Positions 37,016 to 50,086 of a DNA stretch of 64,000 nt are shown here, in pieces. The translations under genes were made by a program, and so were the position numbers. A model generated the notes under the pieces. It had not been told where the DNA came from, did not search any database, and worked only from the letters and a program-made list of their open reading frames with translations. Source of the DNA: Saxidomus purpurata (Eukaryota > Mollusca > Bivalvia > Venerida > Veneridae). The DNA lies in assembly GCA_022818135.1 (NCBI GenBank), contig JAFMSR010000012.1, positions 11,619,157 to 11,683,156 of the forward strand, given 5' to 3'. Numbering within the stretch: the first letter of the stretch is position 1; every line of letters starts with the position of its first letter.

Positions 37016-39560
37016 GAAGAAAAATGAACAACATGTTCAGTGACATGAAAAATAATTTAGATTGAAGATAATCAATGGTTTTTAAGATTTGCTAAAACAA
37101 TGCAAAAATAGCCCACCATATGGAATATACATACCTTATTTGCCTTTATATAAAACCATCAAATATTACTCAACCTGCTGTAGAGAAATTATATTTTTGC
37201 TCTTAGCTATACACCAGATAGATATAAAGCATTCTGTAGTGCCAAATCATAAACATGATTATATATGTATGTGTATAAAAGATTCATTAATAATGCAAAA
37301 TTAATTTGCATTAATATAACTACTATAGTTTAATTTTACATTTAATATGAGACATTTATGCACACAGATAAGAAAGAGATTGAAAAGAAACTTCATGTAT
37401 GGTTGTAGTGTTTTTTGTCTGCTCTGTATATAAAAGTACCTGTGTACTGATGATAATACAGTCCAATGCGTCTCTATCACATATGTATAGACTGAAATTG
37501 ATACTACCCGTATAATGTTTTTTTATGTTAGCACTTTCAGAGGATCTGTATCACAATACCTATATGTACTGTTATGATATGTTACCACATTCAGATGATC
37601 TGAGGAACCTGAATCTTGTGCATTTTGTTACGGTGGAAATTAAGCCAGTTAAATCATATGATCTTGTCAAATTGCTTATGCAGTACTTTTTCTGCCATTT
37701 ACTAACAGTTATTTTTGATAGAGGAAAACAAGGTATTTATATCTGCAATGCAGTCAAACCTGTCTCAAGCAGACAACCAAGGGCCGCAGAATAGCTTGGA
37801 CCTGGTTAACGCAAGTGTGTATAGTATAAAATGACCCCCAGGTATTCATCATGGATGTACTTACTTGCAATAGAATGTTAAGGAATACAGAGATTACATA
37901 AAATTTGATCTCATAAGATTAGGTTATATCATGTTATTACATGTTATGTTGTTGCTGATAATCAAATTTGAAACTTTAACATGTAAAGGAGGTCGCTATG
38001 GTAAAACTCACTAAAAGACCATAATTATATTGCAATATCATGCAAAATGTCCATAGCAATTTGCAGGAAATTATTATTGTTTGATTTGTTCATTTTACAT
38101 GAAAATTTGTAACATCCTAAGTGGAATCTCAGATTCACCATGAAATGCTCATTTGTTTGTCTTCTTACCATATGTAAATAGAAGCTTTTCTCAAGGTCAG
38201 CTCCCTACTTGCACAAAGTTTGACCAGAGCACATAGTACTCATGTTGAGCCATTAAGATTCATCAATCAAATGTTTATTCACAGTTGGTCTGTTTGCACT
38301 CTCGCATCCACTTTTCTGATGCCATGTTTATAAAATAAGAACAAATTGTATATGGCCACAATAGTCACAAGTCAAGTTCCATTAAAGAATAAATTAAACA
38401 CATCTGAGTAAATGATAAGAAAGAGTAGAAAGTGTATGCAAAATTGTACATGATGAGGCAACATTATGTTACAAATTCGGTGAATTGATATGGCATAAGT
38501 TTCGAAGAGTACACAATGAAGCAGGGTTGTCATTGTAACTGAAATGCCTCAGGCAGACATTATGTTATAAATTCTTCATTAGAGAATTTTTTGTGCAAAT
38601 TAGAACATGTATCATGTAACAAATTGAACACAATAAGAGAGGATTATGTTGCATATTTTAGACATATGTGTAATTGTGTTACACATTCTTAATAGCAAGA
38701 ATTTATAGTACAATATTTGAGTAGATTTAATAATGTTGCAGAAGTTAAGGTTTATGTTGACATTTTGTTACACACTGTGAAAAAAACATGATGCTATAGA
38801 AATATATTTGCAAATTTAAGTTAAATGATTAAGATGACATTACATTATAAATAATTCATGAAAAGAAAATTCAAATTATAAATTAGCATTGATTACAAGG
38901 TGATATGGCAAAACGTACATTGTCTCGGGCATTCTTAACTTTTTGTTATGCTCTTCTGGTACTGGTCAAACTGAGGTGCATTTTCTTTTTTATTTCTCAA
39001 AATACATTGAACATTTTGCGCAAGTTATTGTAAGATTTGAGAGCTTGCATAAAGGTTGATGTTTTACATGGATTATCATATCTTGCAAAGTTGTCTTAAA
39101 ATGTGATTTGTTTTACCAAGGGCATTAATGGTTGTTATGAAAACAACATTTTCATTGGTAAGAAGACAAACAAATGTGGCATTTTGAAAACAATATTGTT
39201 AATGTTTTACCTCATTTGACCTTTGAATCTGCATTTACGAAAAACAAAAGATTTATTGTGTACAGCTTACAGACGCTTGATTGTGTAATCTTTTACTATA
39301 GCTCCACTTATCAAAGCTCATTACATGTTTATGTGTTGAATATTTTCTTTTGGGATATTGGTGAAGACAAATATATATGAATCAAGTAAACCTGATATGA
39401 TTTGTTTTGTTTGGTGCACGTGTTTAGTAACTTAACATGGCCTCATCAGAAAAAGAAGATGATAATGTGAGTCAAGCTTAGCAAACCGTCACTTAAATAG
39501 GGTCTATCAAATACATGGACTGTGTGAAGGTATTCGATGATCTATAATCCATTGGAAGGG
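37016..39560. other. Intergenic, nothing recognised
   Basis: AT-rich. Frames at 37089-37304, 37525-37794 and 39174-39380 have no recognised domain. Loose recurring words (TTATGTTACAAATTC-like near 38465 and 38563) hint at an old low-copy repeat. Confidence 0.4.
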
Positions 39561-39739
39561 ATCTTAAACTTCAGAGATTATTTCTAACAACGCCAACTGA
39601 CGCAATGTTGTTTCTAGTGTAGGTAAATGTAATATACAAGATATAAATACAAATAAAATTATTGGATAATATTTTTACGATCCACCAGAAATTAACTCGA
39701 TTACTGTCGTACAACTTCTAGCCAACTTTCCCTCGATAG

Positions 39740-40930
39740 AACTATAAAGAAGACGAAATGGAGTTTGCAACAATAACCGTTACCGACGACTTGTGAGAAT
39801 TATGAGTAAATGGCAGAGCCATCAATTAAGTCACCAAAGACGTCAACGAGCCATTCTGGAAGCTGCATATAAGTTAATTCCTCGAGGATTCGGGAAAAAA
39901 CTACAGGTACTAGGAAGACCTTTATAATCAGCTGGCGGAAGACAGGGGAGAGTTCGAAACACTTCCTCTAGAAAAGATTCAACAAGCGAGTGCCAAGTTT
40001 GGAGAGGTGACCATGATCCAACTCCTTAAACTAGGGAAGGGTCAAACTAAACAATCGAGCCACAGGCTCCTCAGTCTCGCAAACACTGCATTGATTTTCA
40101 GTGAAGGAGCATTTGACAAGGTCTGAACTCGCTGTCTTCTTGTGAAGTTACCATGAAACTAGGCTGCAAGCCCAATGTCCAAGTTGATCACTCCTATCTG
40201 CTTAACATATTGAATGTAGATAAAGCGTTAACCAATGTTATAAATTCTTACACCCAAATGATGCCCCCAAAGGAAGCGTAATGTCATATTTCTCCCTTCT
40301 TCTCACAGGGTCCTTCAATAAAAGTTTGAAACACCTTACTTGGTGTCCAATCTTCCCCGACGTTTCAAGGCTGTCCTTTTGACTGGTAAGTCTATGCACG
40401 TTGGCACAAAAAAGAAAGCTGGCTTTAGAGCGTCATTTTAAAGCCTTAATTGGTCACCTACATAGGTGTTTCCTTCGGCATGTGACCTACCTGAATGTCC
40501 CATATTGCCATAATTGTCACTATAATTAAGGCTAGCAAAACGTTGCCCGTACTTTTGAAGCTAGCTGGAGCCAGTTGGGAAGCAAAAAAGAAGACTATGA
40601 GGACAGTTTTGCCAACTTTATAGACCATCAGGAATTCTAGATTTGTTGGAGTAGTAGAACCATCGCAAAATATCCTTTCAAACATCAGTATCTACACTAC
40701 TGTGACTGGACCACAACCAGATGTGGCAGATGAAAATATCAGTTAACTCATTACAAGCTACTATCTCCACTATCCATGAGAGACATGGACCATTGGTTAC
40801 ACAGACTGTTCTGCAGTCGCTATTATACTTGACGGCGATGATGGTACTAGCATTTCATCTTGTACACAACTACTGTGATCGAGACAGTTGGCATACCAAC
40901 AGGCTAACGCTGTAGTTTAGTTTAGTGGTA
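39740..40930. pseudogene. Decayed open stretches, origin unknown
   Basis: Less AT-biased than its surroundings. Protein-like open runs are interrupted by stops and frame changes: about 50 codons near 39775-39925 (including RILEAAYKLIPRGFGKK-like text, with an R/Q/S-rich start), about 45 codons near 40145-40280 (TMKLGCKPNVQVDHSYLLN at its start), and 75 codons on the minus strand at 40458-40685 with a hydrophobic run. The pieces match no family I recognise. A decayed transposon or retrocopy is a reasonable guess, but it is only a guess. Confidence 0.3.
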
Positions 40931-41089
40931 AACTAGATAAATACATAATTATAACCTAAGGGGGCAGGCAACAGTTTTTTTTGGGTTCTCGGCAACAAAG
41001 TTTTCGACCAATCTCACAATTCCTTCACACAACACCTAAAACTGCTAACCTGAAAGAAACAAAATGCAGCCTCATGCACATGTCAACTA

Positions 41090-41278
41090 TCTCTTGAAAA
41101 ATATAAAGTTTGTTGCCAAACTCTGGCATACACGATCAATGGATTATGTTGCATTGAATGAAAGATAGCGCCATTTGAGGCCACATTGTCAATTTTCAAA
41201 ACATCACTGAAATTTCATCCAGGAGCTGGTCAGTTTCAGACCCTAGACTCCCTGTTCAATAAGGAAAAACACATCAGC
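41090..41278 (+). repeat. Dispersed repeat family R3, copy B
   Basis: Matches 27421-27565: ATGTTGCATTGAATGAAAGA, GAGGCCA, TTTTCAAAACATCACTGAAA, GAGCTGGTCAGTTTCAGACC, AGACTC and AAGGAAAAACACATC. Confidence 0.7.
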
Positions 41279-41665
41279 TTTTTACAGCTGTTTGTATCAC
41301 GGACCTATACACACACTGTATATATAGGCCCGTGTTTGTATGGCACTGCAAAATGCATTCTGCTTACCCCAGACTAGTGAAAAATCACCTACTTCCGTTC
41401 TCATGCACCGGTTTTACACAGAGCCACAAAAAGCCACATATTTGTATTTCAGATAATATTTCAACACTCGTTTAAGACAGTCAAAAGAAAAATATAGCAA
41501 TATTAATCATTCTCTACACACACGTACTGCACCCGTAACTCTAAACAGGATCCTTTGTTTAGAAATTGACCACGGCCAATTCGAAACTATAAGTGCCTCC
41601 TAAGTTTGAACCGGAAATGTTTTTGAAGTGAACACGTGTTTGGTTAAACGATTCGGGTTTAAAGT

Positions 41666-43705
41666 ATGTTTCTTTCTGACGAAGATATTAAGCGATTTAT
41701 GCTTGAAAACTACCATAGATCTGTCTTAACAATAAATCGACTCGACGGGTATGAAGATTGCAATTTTAAGTTACAGACAGTGGATCAGAATTCGGGTAAA
41801 AATTCCGGATATGAAACTGTGGTGTTGAAAAGTTTCACATCACAAAGCACAGAGCAAATAAGTAAGTACACTTTTATTGCGGGAGAAAAAGTAGCATTGT
41901 ATTTTGTTCTGAAATTCTGTAAACATTGTAAATACGGTTATTCTTTCACCTTTTGACTATCAGAATATAATGAATATTATGATGTAACAATCTATTCATA
42001 TTCCATTTCAGGTTTACAGCATAGAATGATGCTCTATCTGTATCAAAAAGGCATTAGTACGTGTAGACCAGTTAAAACAGTAAAAGCGTCGACCATTTGC
42101 AAATTCGTTGTCTCTGGAAGTCCCGATGAAGGTATTTTTTCAAATTCAATCCGATTCTACAACTTCACAAGCCAAATTTAAGTACACTATTGTAGCGATA
42201 TTTATCAGAGAGTTTTCGAGCGTTTTCTTTTAAGAACTCAAGAAAAGTTAAGAACATGATTAAATAACATGCTTATGTTTCATTCACATTTTCATGCATT
42301 TTTAAATGAAACTATATTACATTTGTCATCCCTTATTTATAAATCTTGAAACGAATAGCAGTTAAGTTTCTGTCACGAGAACTTGTGAGAAAAGGGCATT
42401 TAATAATAAAGTGTTGAGTAAATATGTGTTTCAAACAGAGGCAGTGATCGAAACTTGCGCCTGTGTGCTGACGTTTATCCCTGAAGTAACACTTCGGTGT
42501 GCCGAGCACCCCATCAGCTTGATGGAAGATGTGGGTAGATTTACAGGAAAAGTCGACAAACTGTTACAGGTATGTCATGTAGTTACAAAAATCTGCGTTG
42601 ATAAAGCGTGCAGCGATATGAAACCATATTATATCAATGTAAACTGAATTTCTTTATGATCGTGTAAATGAAGTACTGTAGATGTAATTTAGTTATGACT
42701 TTGTTGAATAGAAAACCCAGTTCACGCATTTACGACTTAAGGGCTAATACATGTAAAATGGTGTAAACGGATTGATCGATCGGTTGGTTATGGGGTGAAC
42801 ATTGAATGTTTTCAGCATGTGTTTGTACCAGAGGCTTTTGGTAGAAGCCTTTCTAACTTAATTTTCAAAGTTAATGTTCTGTCTTTTGTATGTGTTTCCG
42901 TTACTGAGCAATTTGAGCAAGACAATCTTCAGGATATCGACACTTTGTGGGAGCTGTCTCGGGCACCGAAAGTTGAAGCATATCTGAATAAATACTGCGG
43001 CAAAGATTTCAGGGACCTTGGATTGGACGTTATCACTGCATTCAAGAAAGAAGTTACTCCTATTTTAGATTCATTCCAGAAAGGTACGGTCTCTTAGGAA
43101 ATGTTTCAGTAAGTAACATTAATTAACAGTAGCACAAATCATCAACACTTAGGAATATTTAAGTATTTAGAGCAGCATACATTACTTCAGATACTGCTTT
43201 TGATACAGATATAATAATAAAATTTTTGAAAGTGAAATATAAATTATTCATGATCATATTTGTAGGGTATATCCACGGAGACGTGAACGACTGCAATATC
43301 ATTGTGTCACGCACTTCCCCAGATGCTGAAGGTTACATCATTTCCGGTTTAATTGATTACGGAGACGCTTGTGTAAGCTTCTACGTTTACGAGATTGCAA
43401 CGATAATGGCGGACATGATGGCTGCATGTCGCAGCAAAAGCCTCAATAGAGACCCGTTAAAAGTCGGAAGACTGATACTTAAAGGTTACAGACATGAGTT
43501 TGAATTGAATTCAGCCGAAATGAAATGCCTAAGACTAGTGATATGTGCTAGAATGGTTCAATATTGTGCTATAGGCGCTAAGATAGTATCAAATGACCCG
43601 GATAATGTGTATGCTAGACTAGATATTGATGAATACCAAGATGTTTGCAAGTTCCTATGGAATCTCAGCGATGAGCAGTTCAAACATGATGTTATTGGGG
43701 GTTGA
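41666..43705 (+). CDS. HYKK: Hydroxylysine kinase paralogue A (complete, 5 exons)
   Basis: Exons: 41666-41861, 42012-42131, 42439-42569, 42909-43083, 43266-43705 (TGA). Total 1062 nt, 353 aa (human HYKK/AGPHD1 373 aa). The known enzyme uses GTP to phosphorylate 5-hydroxylysine in lysine/collagen breakdown and belongs to the aminoglycoside phosphotransferase (APH) kinase fold. Visible: N-lobe strand with VVLK (ATP-site Lys), the GYEDCNF block, catalytic loop HGDVNDCN (Asp ~213, Asn ~218) and metal-binding ISGLIDYGD (Asp ~238), followed by YVYEIATIMADMM. Exon 4 starts after a weak acceptor (CGTTACTGAG). I chose it because it gives 175 nt in phase, exactly as in paralogue B; an upstream TTTTCAG at 42810-42816 would add about 31 residues. 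It faces paralogue B tail to tail, 2 kb apart. The substrate is inferred from family only. Confidence 0.9.
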
Positions 43706-44519
43706 ATAGCTTCATGTAAATGTGGAATGTACCGGAACACTCCGAATTAATTACAATCTTGTTTTGACTACAGAACAACAACTCGGCATGTCATTTGAAG
43801 ATACAGGATATTACGGTAGACGAGGTATATCGAGATGGTCAGAAGTAGTTTCATTCATTTAACATTTGATCCATGATTGCTGGGTAGTTATTGGTCTCAG
43901 TGCGGGCAAGTAATTATAAAAGAACTACCTCTCTTCATGTGTCTCCAGATGATTGTTTCATACAGCTTATTGTCAAAACCTATACTTCCATAATGGGACA
44001 AGATATTTCAGCGACCTGTTATGTGCATGAGAAGATAGTTTGATTAAAATGAATGAGAAACACTCAAGCCCTAGTTTTATCAGTCATTTTAAACTCTGGA
44101 AGGCTTTTCACAAGTGAGACAATTTAACAGCTAAGCTGACTGTTTAGGTTTTTGGTCATCAAAGGTAAGAGTGTGTTTAGATTTATTTCTGTATATGTAA
44201 CAGCCGTATCGAAAATGTGTAAATAGAGAACACAATTTGAATGTAACTTCCCTTACTTAAAAATGTTCTGCTGGTGTTTTAGCGTTTGGAGTTCATGATC
44301 AAACACAGGACTTGTGATGTACGATGTCATTCTATGAAAATGTATGACCATGCCGATATTGATGACATTTTTTTGAAAGCTAAGATAGCTTTTTTTCATT
44401 GTGTAGGAACAAAAACAGACCCAAACGTGCATTTGCGATGTGGTCGAGAATTTATTAAAATTTGCTAGGATTCATCAACAAAATTTCAACGAAGATCTCT
44501 GGACTATTTTAACAAGCTT
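43706..44519. other. Gap between the two HYKK stops, first part
   Basis: Likely includes the 3' UTR of paralogue A. No further coding block. The 60-codon plus frame at 44286-44468 is unsupported. Confidence 0.4.
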
Positions 44520-45445
44520 TGTTTTTATTTCCCTGGAAGGTTGGCTAACTATAATCAACAGTGTCTGTTTGTTCATCCGTCCGTGAGTTGTCACTAAGTT
44601 AATAATAATATTAAACTATCCATGGATAACGATAGTGATGATAGTCCGTAAATAAAAGGTGTAAATATCCAATATGCATACCTCATAAAACGCCCAAATG
44701 AATTTGAAAGTTTCACCCGAAACAAATAATTACACATAACGTCTTCTAAGTAAGATTATACGATTTTAAGCTCATCTTACACTTTGTGTCAGGGTGACCT
44801 TTTAGGATGGATGGCTATCTGTTGGCCAATATTTTGCGTGAAAAAACATCGATCTCTTCTGTAACCACTGCGTCAATGTTGCAGGTATGTTCCTTGCATG
44901 ACGTTCTTCAAAAACTGTTCGAACAATATCATGCCATGCAGAACTCTTGTTGCTATGGCAACACATAGAAAAAACTATAGAGGCTTAATATTTAGCATGT
45001 AGCATTGCCTTGTGAACCTTTACCAAAATTGATCAAATCTGACACGTTGTTCAAATTTGCCTCGCCCGGGGCTCACTTGATTTAACATGATCCCTATAGG
45101 TAAAACTTTAAAAAAGTCTCTTTTTCCAAATCCACAAGGCCTAGAGCTAAGATATTTAGTACACATCATTGTGTAGTGGGACCTCTACCAAGTTCGTTCA
45201 AATCATGCCCCTGGGGTTAATATTGACACCGCCTAGGGGGTTACTTGTTTGAAAGACATATATTGGAAAACCTCTAAAATCTTCTTTTCCGAAAGGTGTA
45301 TTGAACCTCTTCAAAGTTTGTTCAAATCATTGCCCCGGCTACCAAGCAACCACCGACTTCCTTAGCAACTACTCCCTTAAGCGACTGAGTTCCTTAAGTA
45401 CATGTATGTGCACTGGTACTCAGTTGAGCTATGTAGGGCCATTAT
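44520..45445 (+). repeat. Degenerate tandem repeat family R5, copy A
   Basis: Repeated phrases: CCTTTACCAAAATTGATCAA (45019), CCTCTACCAAGTTCGTTCAA (45191) and CCTCTTCAAAGTTTGTTCAA (45306), each followed by ATC and GCCCC-type words. GACACCGCCTAGGGGG and GTGCACTGGTACTCAGTTGA close the block. It matches 51783-52165 in the same orientation, so the two copies bracket paralogue B and the intergenic DNA beyond it. Part of it lies in the 3' space between the HYKK genes. Confidence 0.65.
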
Positions 45446-45753
45446 GGAAATATCAGTTAAGCTTTTTATGTGTTTGTAAGTACTTCATGATATATTTTTA
45501 TTTGTACAGAACACCGATACAGCATTTATTTGATTTAATGTCAGCGTGAGCCAATACACCAAATGTCCATAGATTCTATTTTAAGTATACATGCTGCGGT
45601 AGATAAAACCATCAACATTTGTTGTCGTTACCTTACAAGAAGAGAGAGAGCGACACATATTTTCATTAAGTGTTGTTGAAAAATGCCGTGAGCAAAAGGA
45701 ATTGTGTTATGAATGAAGTTCACTTGTTAAAACATGACCAGTAAGTATATGTT

Positions 45754-48700
45754 TCACTCAGTAAGTTTTCCAATTATCACACCGTCAGCAAAAGCTTGAT
45801 CACTAGTTTGCCACATTATTTTGCAAACTTCCAGATAGTTGACCCGGCACCTTTCAAAATATTCAGTATCTGTTTGCATTTGATGCTTTCTGATAATGTC
45901 TTCTATCAACACGTGCACCTGTAAAAGTCTGACACAAATGCACAGTTTAAGCAGAGAGAGTTCTAATTCTGTCGTAGTGAAGCTCTCTCTTACACCAGCA
46001 AGAATATGTTTTCCTACAACTATAGGGTTTACTGAGTAAAGGCACGCAGACATCATGTCCGCCATTATTACCGAGATCTCGTATATATAAAAGCTTTTGC
46101 AAGCGTCTCCGAGATCGATAACTCCTTCAATGACGTAATCGCTTGAACTGCTGTCATCTGTTGGAGGCTTCAAAATTATGTTCCTAGCATTTATATCACC
46201 ATGTATAAAGCCTGAAATAAATAAAGTCCTTATTTAACGAGGCACATATTTAGGCAACCCCAATCTTCCATATCAGCCAAATTAATTTGTAATTAAGAGT
46301 AATTGTGCATACTAGTAGTTCAGATTCTTATTTAAGATTGCAACATTTTTATTCCAGTTGGATGGATACAATTCGGGGCGAAAGTGCGCGAATTGCTCAT
46401 GGTGAGCTATTGTCATCGCAAAGTCGTCGTTCGTTGTTCGTCGTACATTGTTTACTCTTAAATTGCTCGAATTGTTTCGATGCGAACAATGGCCTCATTA
46501 CCTAATCCCAGAATACTAGTAATCTTAAATAATATCTTAAACAGTGTACTGATTTTGGAATGTTTTACACAAATGTTACTTGGAGAAACTTCTTTCAAGA
46601 TTGTTGAACTGTTTTTGAATCTTTGAACAAATATGGTGTCATAGAACAGATCAATGCTTGCTGTATGTTAGGGAATGATAACCTGCCAAAGATTGTTTTT
46701 ATTATATATTTATGTTCATGCAGATGTCTTCATGCGTTACATATTATCTGTGTTCGCTCAGATGAGCAATATAGAAATAATTATGTCCCTAGTGTTCAAA
46801 TTTGAACGATTATCGGGTTAATTCTTGTTTTGGCCGAAATGGCGTGTTACATACCTGTTTGCAATTTGTGTAAAACTGGTAGTACTCTTGTCTTGTATTC
46901 GTTAATTATCTGTAGAGCCATTACCATGTCGTCTCCCTGGTAATTCATTCGGATATGTTCTTCTATTTCTGGAGCTTTGCTTAGTTCAAAAAGCGAGGTC
47001 GTCTGCTTGTAATTTTTAAATCTGAATTTCTGCAGAAAGACAAACTTAGTACTTTGTTAAAATATACATGTATGATTCTGTTATTGCTACAAGACTCTGT
47101 AAATTAAATGTCTTCTTGATCTAATATTTATTCTTCTACTATACTGAGATATAAATTTTCACATTTCACGCTATGACCTCCGTTACCTTTATATTCTTAT
47201 GCTCTCACTAATTTAATGTCATGGGTTCGAGTCTTGTGTTTATGTGAGAAAGGTGCCAGTCTAGTTGAAATAAACATATAGTTTAGTACATATATTTATT
47301 TTATCTCTGTCTCACCATACATGTTACACATAATGTACATTTCATGCAATATAAAAACAACGACTAACATGTCTGCCATTCCAATGTGTAAATTAGTGTT
47401 AATTACTTAATATCGTGGCACATATTGTCTCATTTTAATATTTAGTCTACCATAATTTACGACTACTATCAACACGAGAGTAGTTTTTTTTCAAACAGGT
47501 TTAGTTCTGTAAAAGGTATAAGGACATTGCAGGTAAACCATGTTATAGATCAGGATTTTGTTCAGTTGTAGACAATAGGCACAACTATGAGGTCATAAAG
47601 GTGCGACTATTTGTAGCTAAGTTTTAGAGGGTCACAACATCTCCTGACGTGGCAAACTGCTTGAAACCACATTACCTGCAGCACATTGCACATTTTGCCA
47701 ACAAACTCTCCGATAGAATGTAGTAGGTACAAAGGCCGTCCACCTGCTTCGAATGTAACACCATGCAAATAATGTAAGAGTCTTGCTAGAAAAATCGTCT
47801 TTGAATCTTCATAATACAAAAAGAAGTTACTTTAATTAAACTAAAATTGCTATATACATATGTCATTGCTCAAATCCAAATTAGGACTTTTTTTTGCTTT
47901 TATGTGTTTTTATACTAAAATATATCTTAGCTTAGCTCAGAGGCTTTTAATTAAGAAGCGACAAAATAGATAAAATAATTGTAAGCATTGGCACTGTTTT
48001 AAACTCCATAGTACACAGTTTTATCATTGTTCTGTTCTTATATTTTACTTAGTAGTTAAAGTGTTAATGGGATATTAATCTCACTCATAAACGAGAAAAA
48101 AAACAACAGGCTTCTATTACACGATCAGTCATTGGAGAACTAGTTATAATACAGCAACAGGTGTCGATGTTAATTAGTGTTAGTTTTCAGCCATACTGTC
48201 TGCAATCAATGCAGTCTCGTAATATTAACGTTGTTGAATTACTTTTAATACTGTTACTTATGTTTCCTTTATATACATTTACTATAGCATGAAGAGTAAC
48301 TTGTTGCTTCTTAAGCACAGTAAATACTATTTTCTCAAATAAAGGTATAACCGGTACAACCTGCTAATGAAAAATATATATAACTAGGCAACTTATATAG
48401 AATATTTAAATTGAGTGGCAGTTGTTTTTTATTCTCCTGTACATAATGTTCTATATCCAGGAATAAGTTACTTGATAATGACTAAAGTACTGTCCTAAGA
48501 AAGACATATATACGGCAAGGGAATGCACCATTACAAAAAGACAAAAGTGATGTGTGTTATTCTCTTAATAACCCAGATCATTCTCTGTATGAACCAGCAG
48601 GTCGGAGGTAGATATATTCATACATGTATGACCTTCCACCCAGATCATTCTCTGTATGAACCAGCAGGTCGGAGGTAGATATATTCATACATGTATGACC

Positions 48701-50086
48701 TGTTGTAAACCCTATTGTTACTCTGAATCAAAGACTGATTTTGTAAACAGAATGGGGATTTTTTTGTTTAAAATAAGGAAAGAAAGGTACATAAAACCCA
48801 TAAACCGCAAAAAGAAGGCACCACCAACGAAATCTGAAACTTACCAACCACTTATATCTCAGTATCTCCTACCAATTAAAGTCTTAAAATCTCACCAATT
48901 CATTCTGTATATATATATAGTTATGGATTCAATAAATTTTCTTTGCATTGAACTTTTCTGTTTCCAACATTAAACGTACTTTTTGCTGAAAGTAGAGCAT
49001 GATTGGAAAAGTGTCCTTCAATTTACATGTATATATACTTAATTTATCAAGAATAATCAAACTAGAAAGATCAGAGCTTTAGTTTGTGTTACCCAGTACC
49101 GGTATAATATCTGGTTTTGTCCAATTAATATCCTGGCTACACTTGGCATTTTGGCATAAATTCCAAACCAAAATTGCCTTTACAAAAAAAAACGGGACTA
49201 TCTTTTCTTTAACATCTATTAAGTAACTTTAAATTCAACATGGTATGGTTTGCGGACAGATGTTATATCGAGTACCTTTTGAAGAAAATAATTGTTCCGT
49301 ATACAGTCCCTGAGACGACATCTGAGGTACGCAGGTCTCAATACCATGCCTTGACAAGTGCAACAGCAACTGATTCTGTAGTTCTGAAAACAGATGATAC
49401 ATGTAATATATGTATGTACTTATAATTTTGGATAGTTGAAACGCAGCAGACTTTCATTTGGATTTGTGATAACTCTACTTGTATTTATAAATTGCGTAAA
49501 GTCATCCTTACAAAATACAGTCGTTCTAGCTATATATGGATAAACGTATGTTTGCTTAGAATTACAGAGGACCCGGGTTCGACTCCCGGTCAGGCAACTT
49601 GGATTGTGTCTTTTGTGACCTTTGCAAAATGATCTATGCCATATATTCCTCCCACCATGTATCTTATTCATTAGATCCCTTCTTGCACTCGGCTATAAAT
49701 AGATGGTAATGACCCACTATGTGACCCACGACACGTACAAACTACTTACGTTCCATCGAGAGCGCGATTAGCTTTAAAATTTGTCAACGTTTGTTTCGCG
49801 ATCAAGCCAAAATATTCAACATAAACTAAGAGACAAACATCTTACCTAATGTATGAACGTCGGTAGACGGATGTGAAATTTTGAAAACATATACTGTTTC
49901 AGATCCTGTCGTGGTATTTCCGTTCGTGGCCTCAGCAGAATGTGCACGAATTTCCAAGTTATAATCCTCATATCCTTCCAATAGCTTCGTTTCCACTACT
50001 GCTAAAGAATATTGCTTTAAAATAAAACGTTTGATTTCATGTTCAGATATGTATTTATTCCAGTCCATGGCTACTGTATCAAACAA
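45754..50086 (-). CDS. HYKK: Hydroxylysine kinase paralogue B (complete, 5 exons)
   Basis: Exons in gene order: 50086-49846, 49383-49276, 47806-47676, 47029-46855, 46211-45754 (stop). Total 1113 nt, 370 aa, almost exactly the human length (373). Intron phases (1,1,0,1) and the sizes of exons 3 (131) and 4 (175) equal those of paralogue A, proving common descent. Key motifs are intact: VYVFK (ATP-site Lys), LEGYEDYNLEIR, HGDINARN (Asp ~224, Asn ~229), IEGVIDLGD (Asp ~251) and FYIYEISVIMADMM. Exon 2 (reads LQNQLLLHLSRHGIETCVPQ at its start) lies opposite a misleading plus-strand frame. A second Met at codon 7 could be the start. Exon 3 could start 14 nt later after CTAG, but that breaks the phase. 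Family role as for paralogue A; divergence suggests an old duplication. Confidence 0.9.
47212..47265 (+). repeat. S1 SINE fragment in paralogue B intron
   Basis: GTCATGGGTTCGAGTCTTGT then TTTATGTGAGAAAGGTGCCA matches the B-box-to-tail part of the SINE at 24760-24950. Confidence 0.55.
48571..48703. repeat. Near-perfect tandem duplication, 67-bp unit
   Basis: Two head-to-tail copies of a unit starting ACCCAGATCATTCTCTGTAT and ending CATACATGTATGACCT, almost identical over about 63 bp. The high identity means a recent event. It is in an intron of HYKK paralogue B. Confidence 0.9.
49550..49605 (+). repeat. tRNA-like B box fragment
   Basis: GACCCGGGTTCGACTCCCGG (a paired T-arm) is followed by TCAGGCAACTTGG. 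There is no D arm at the proper distance, so this is a SINE or tRNA-pseudogene piece. Confidence 0.5.

Noticed and set aside
42795..43097. Long version of HYKK paralogue A exon 4 starting at 42817
   Set aside because: The extra ~31 residues have no counterpart in paralogue B or the family; starting at 42909 gives the conserved 175-nt exon.
49240..49425. 61-codon plus-strand frame
   Set aside because: It is the antisense shadow of exon 2 of HYKK paralogue B.
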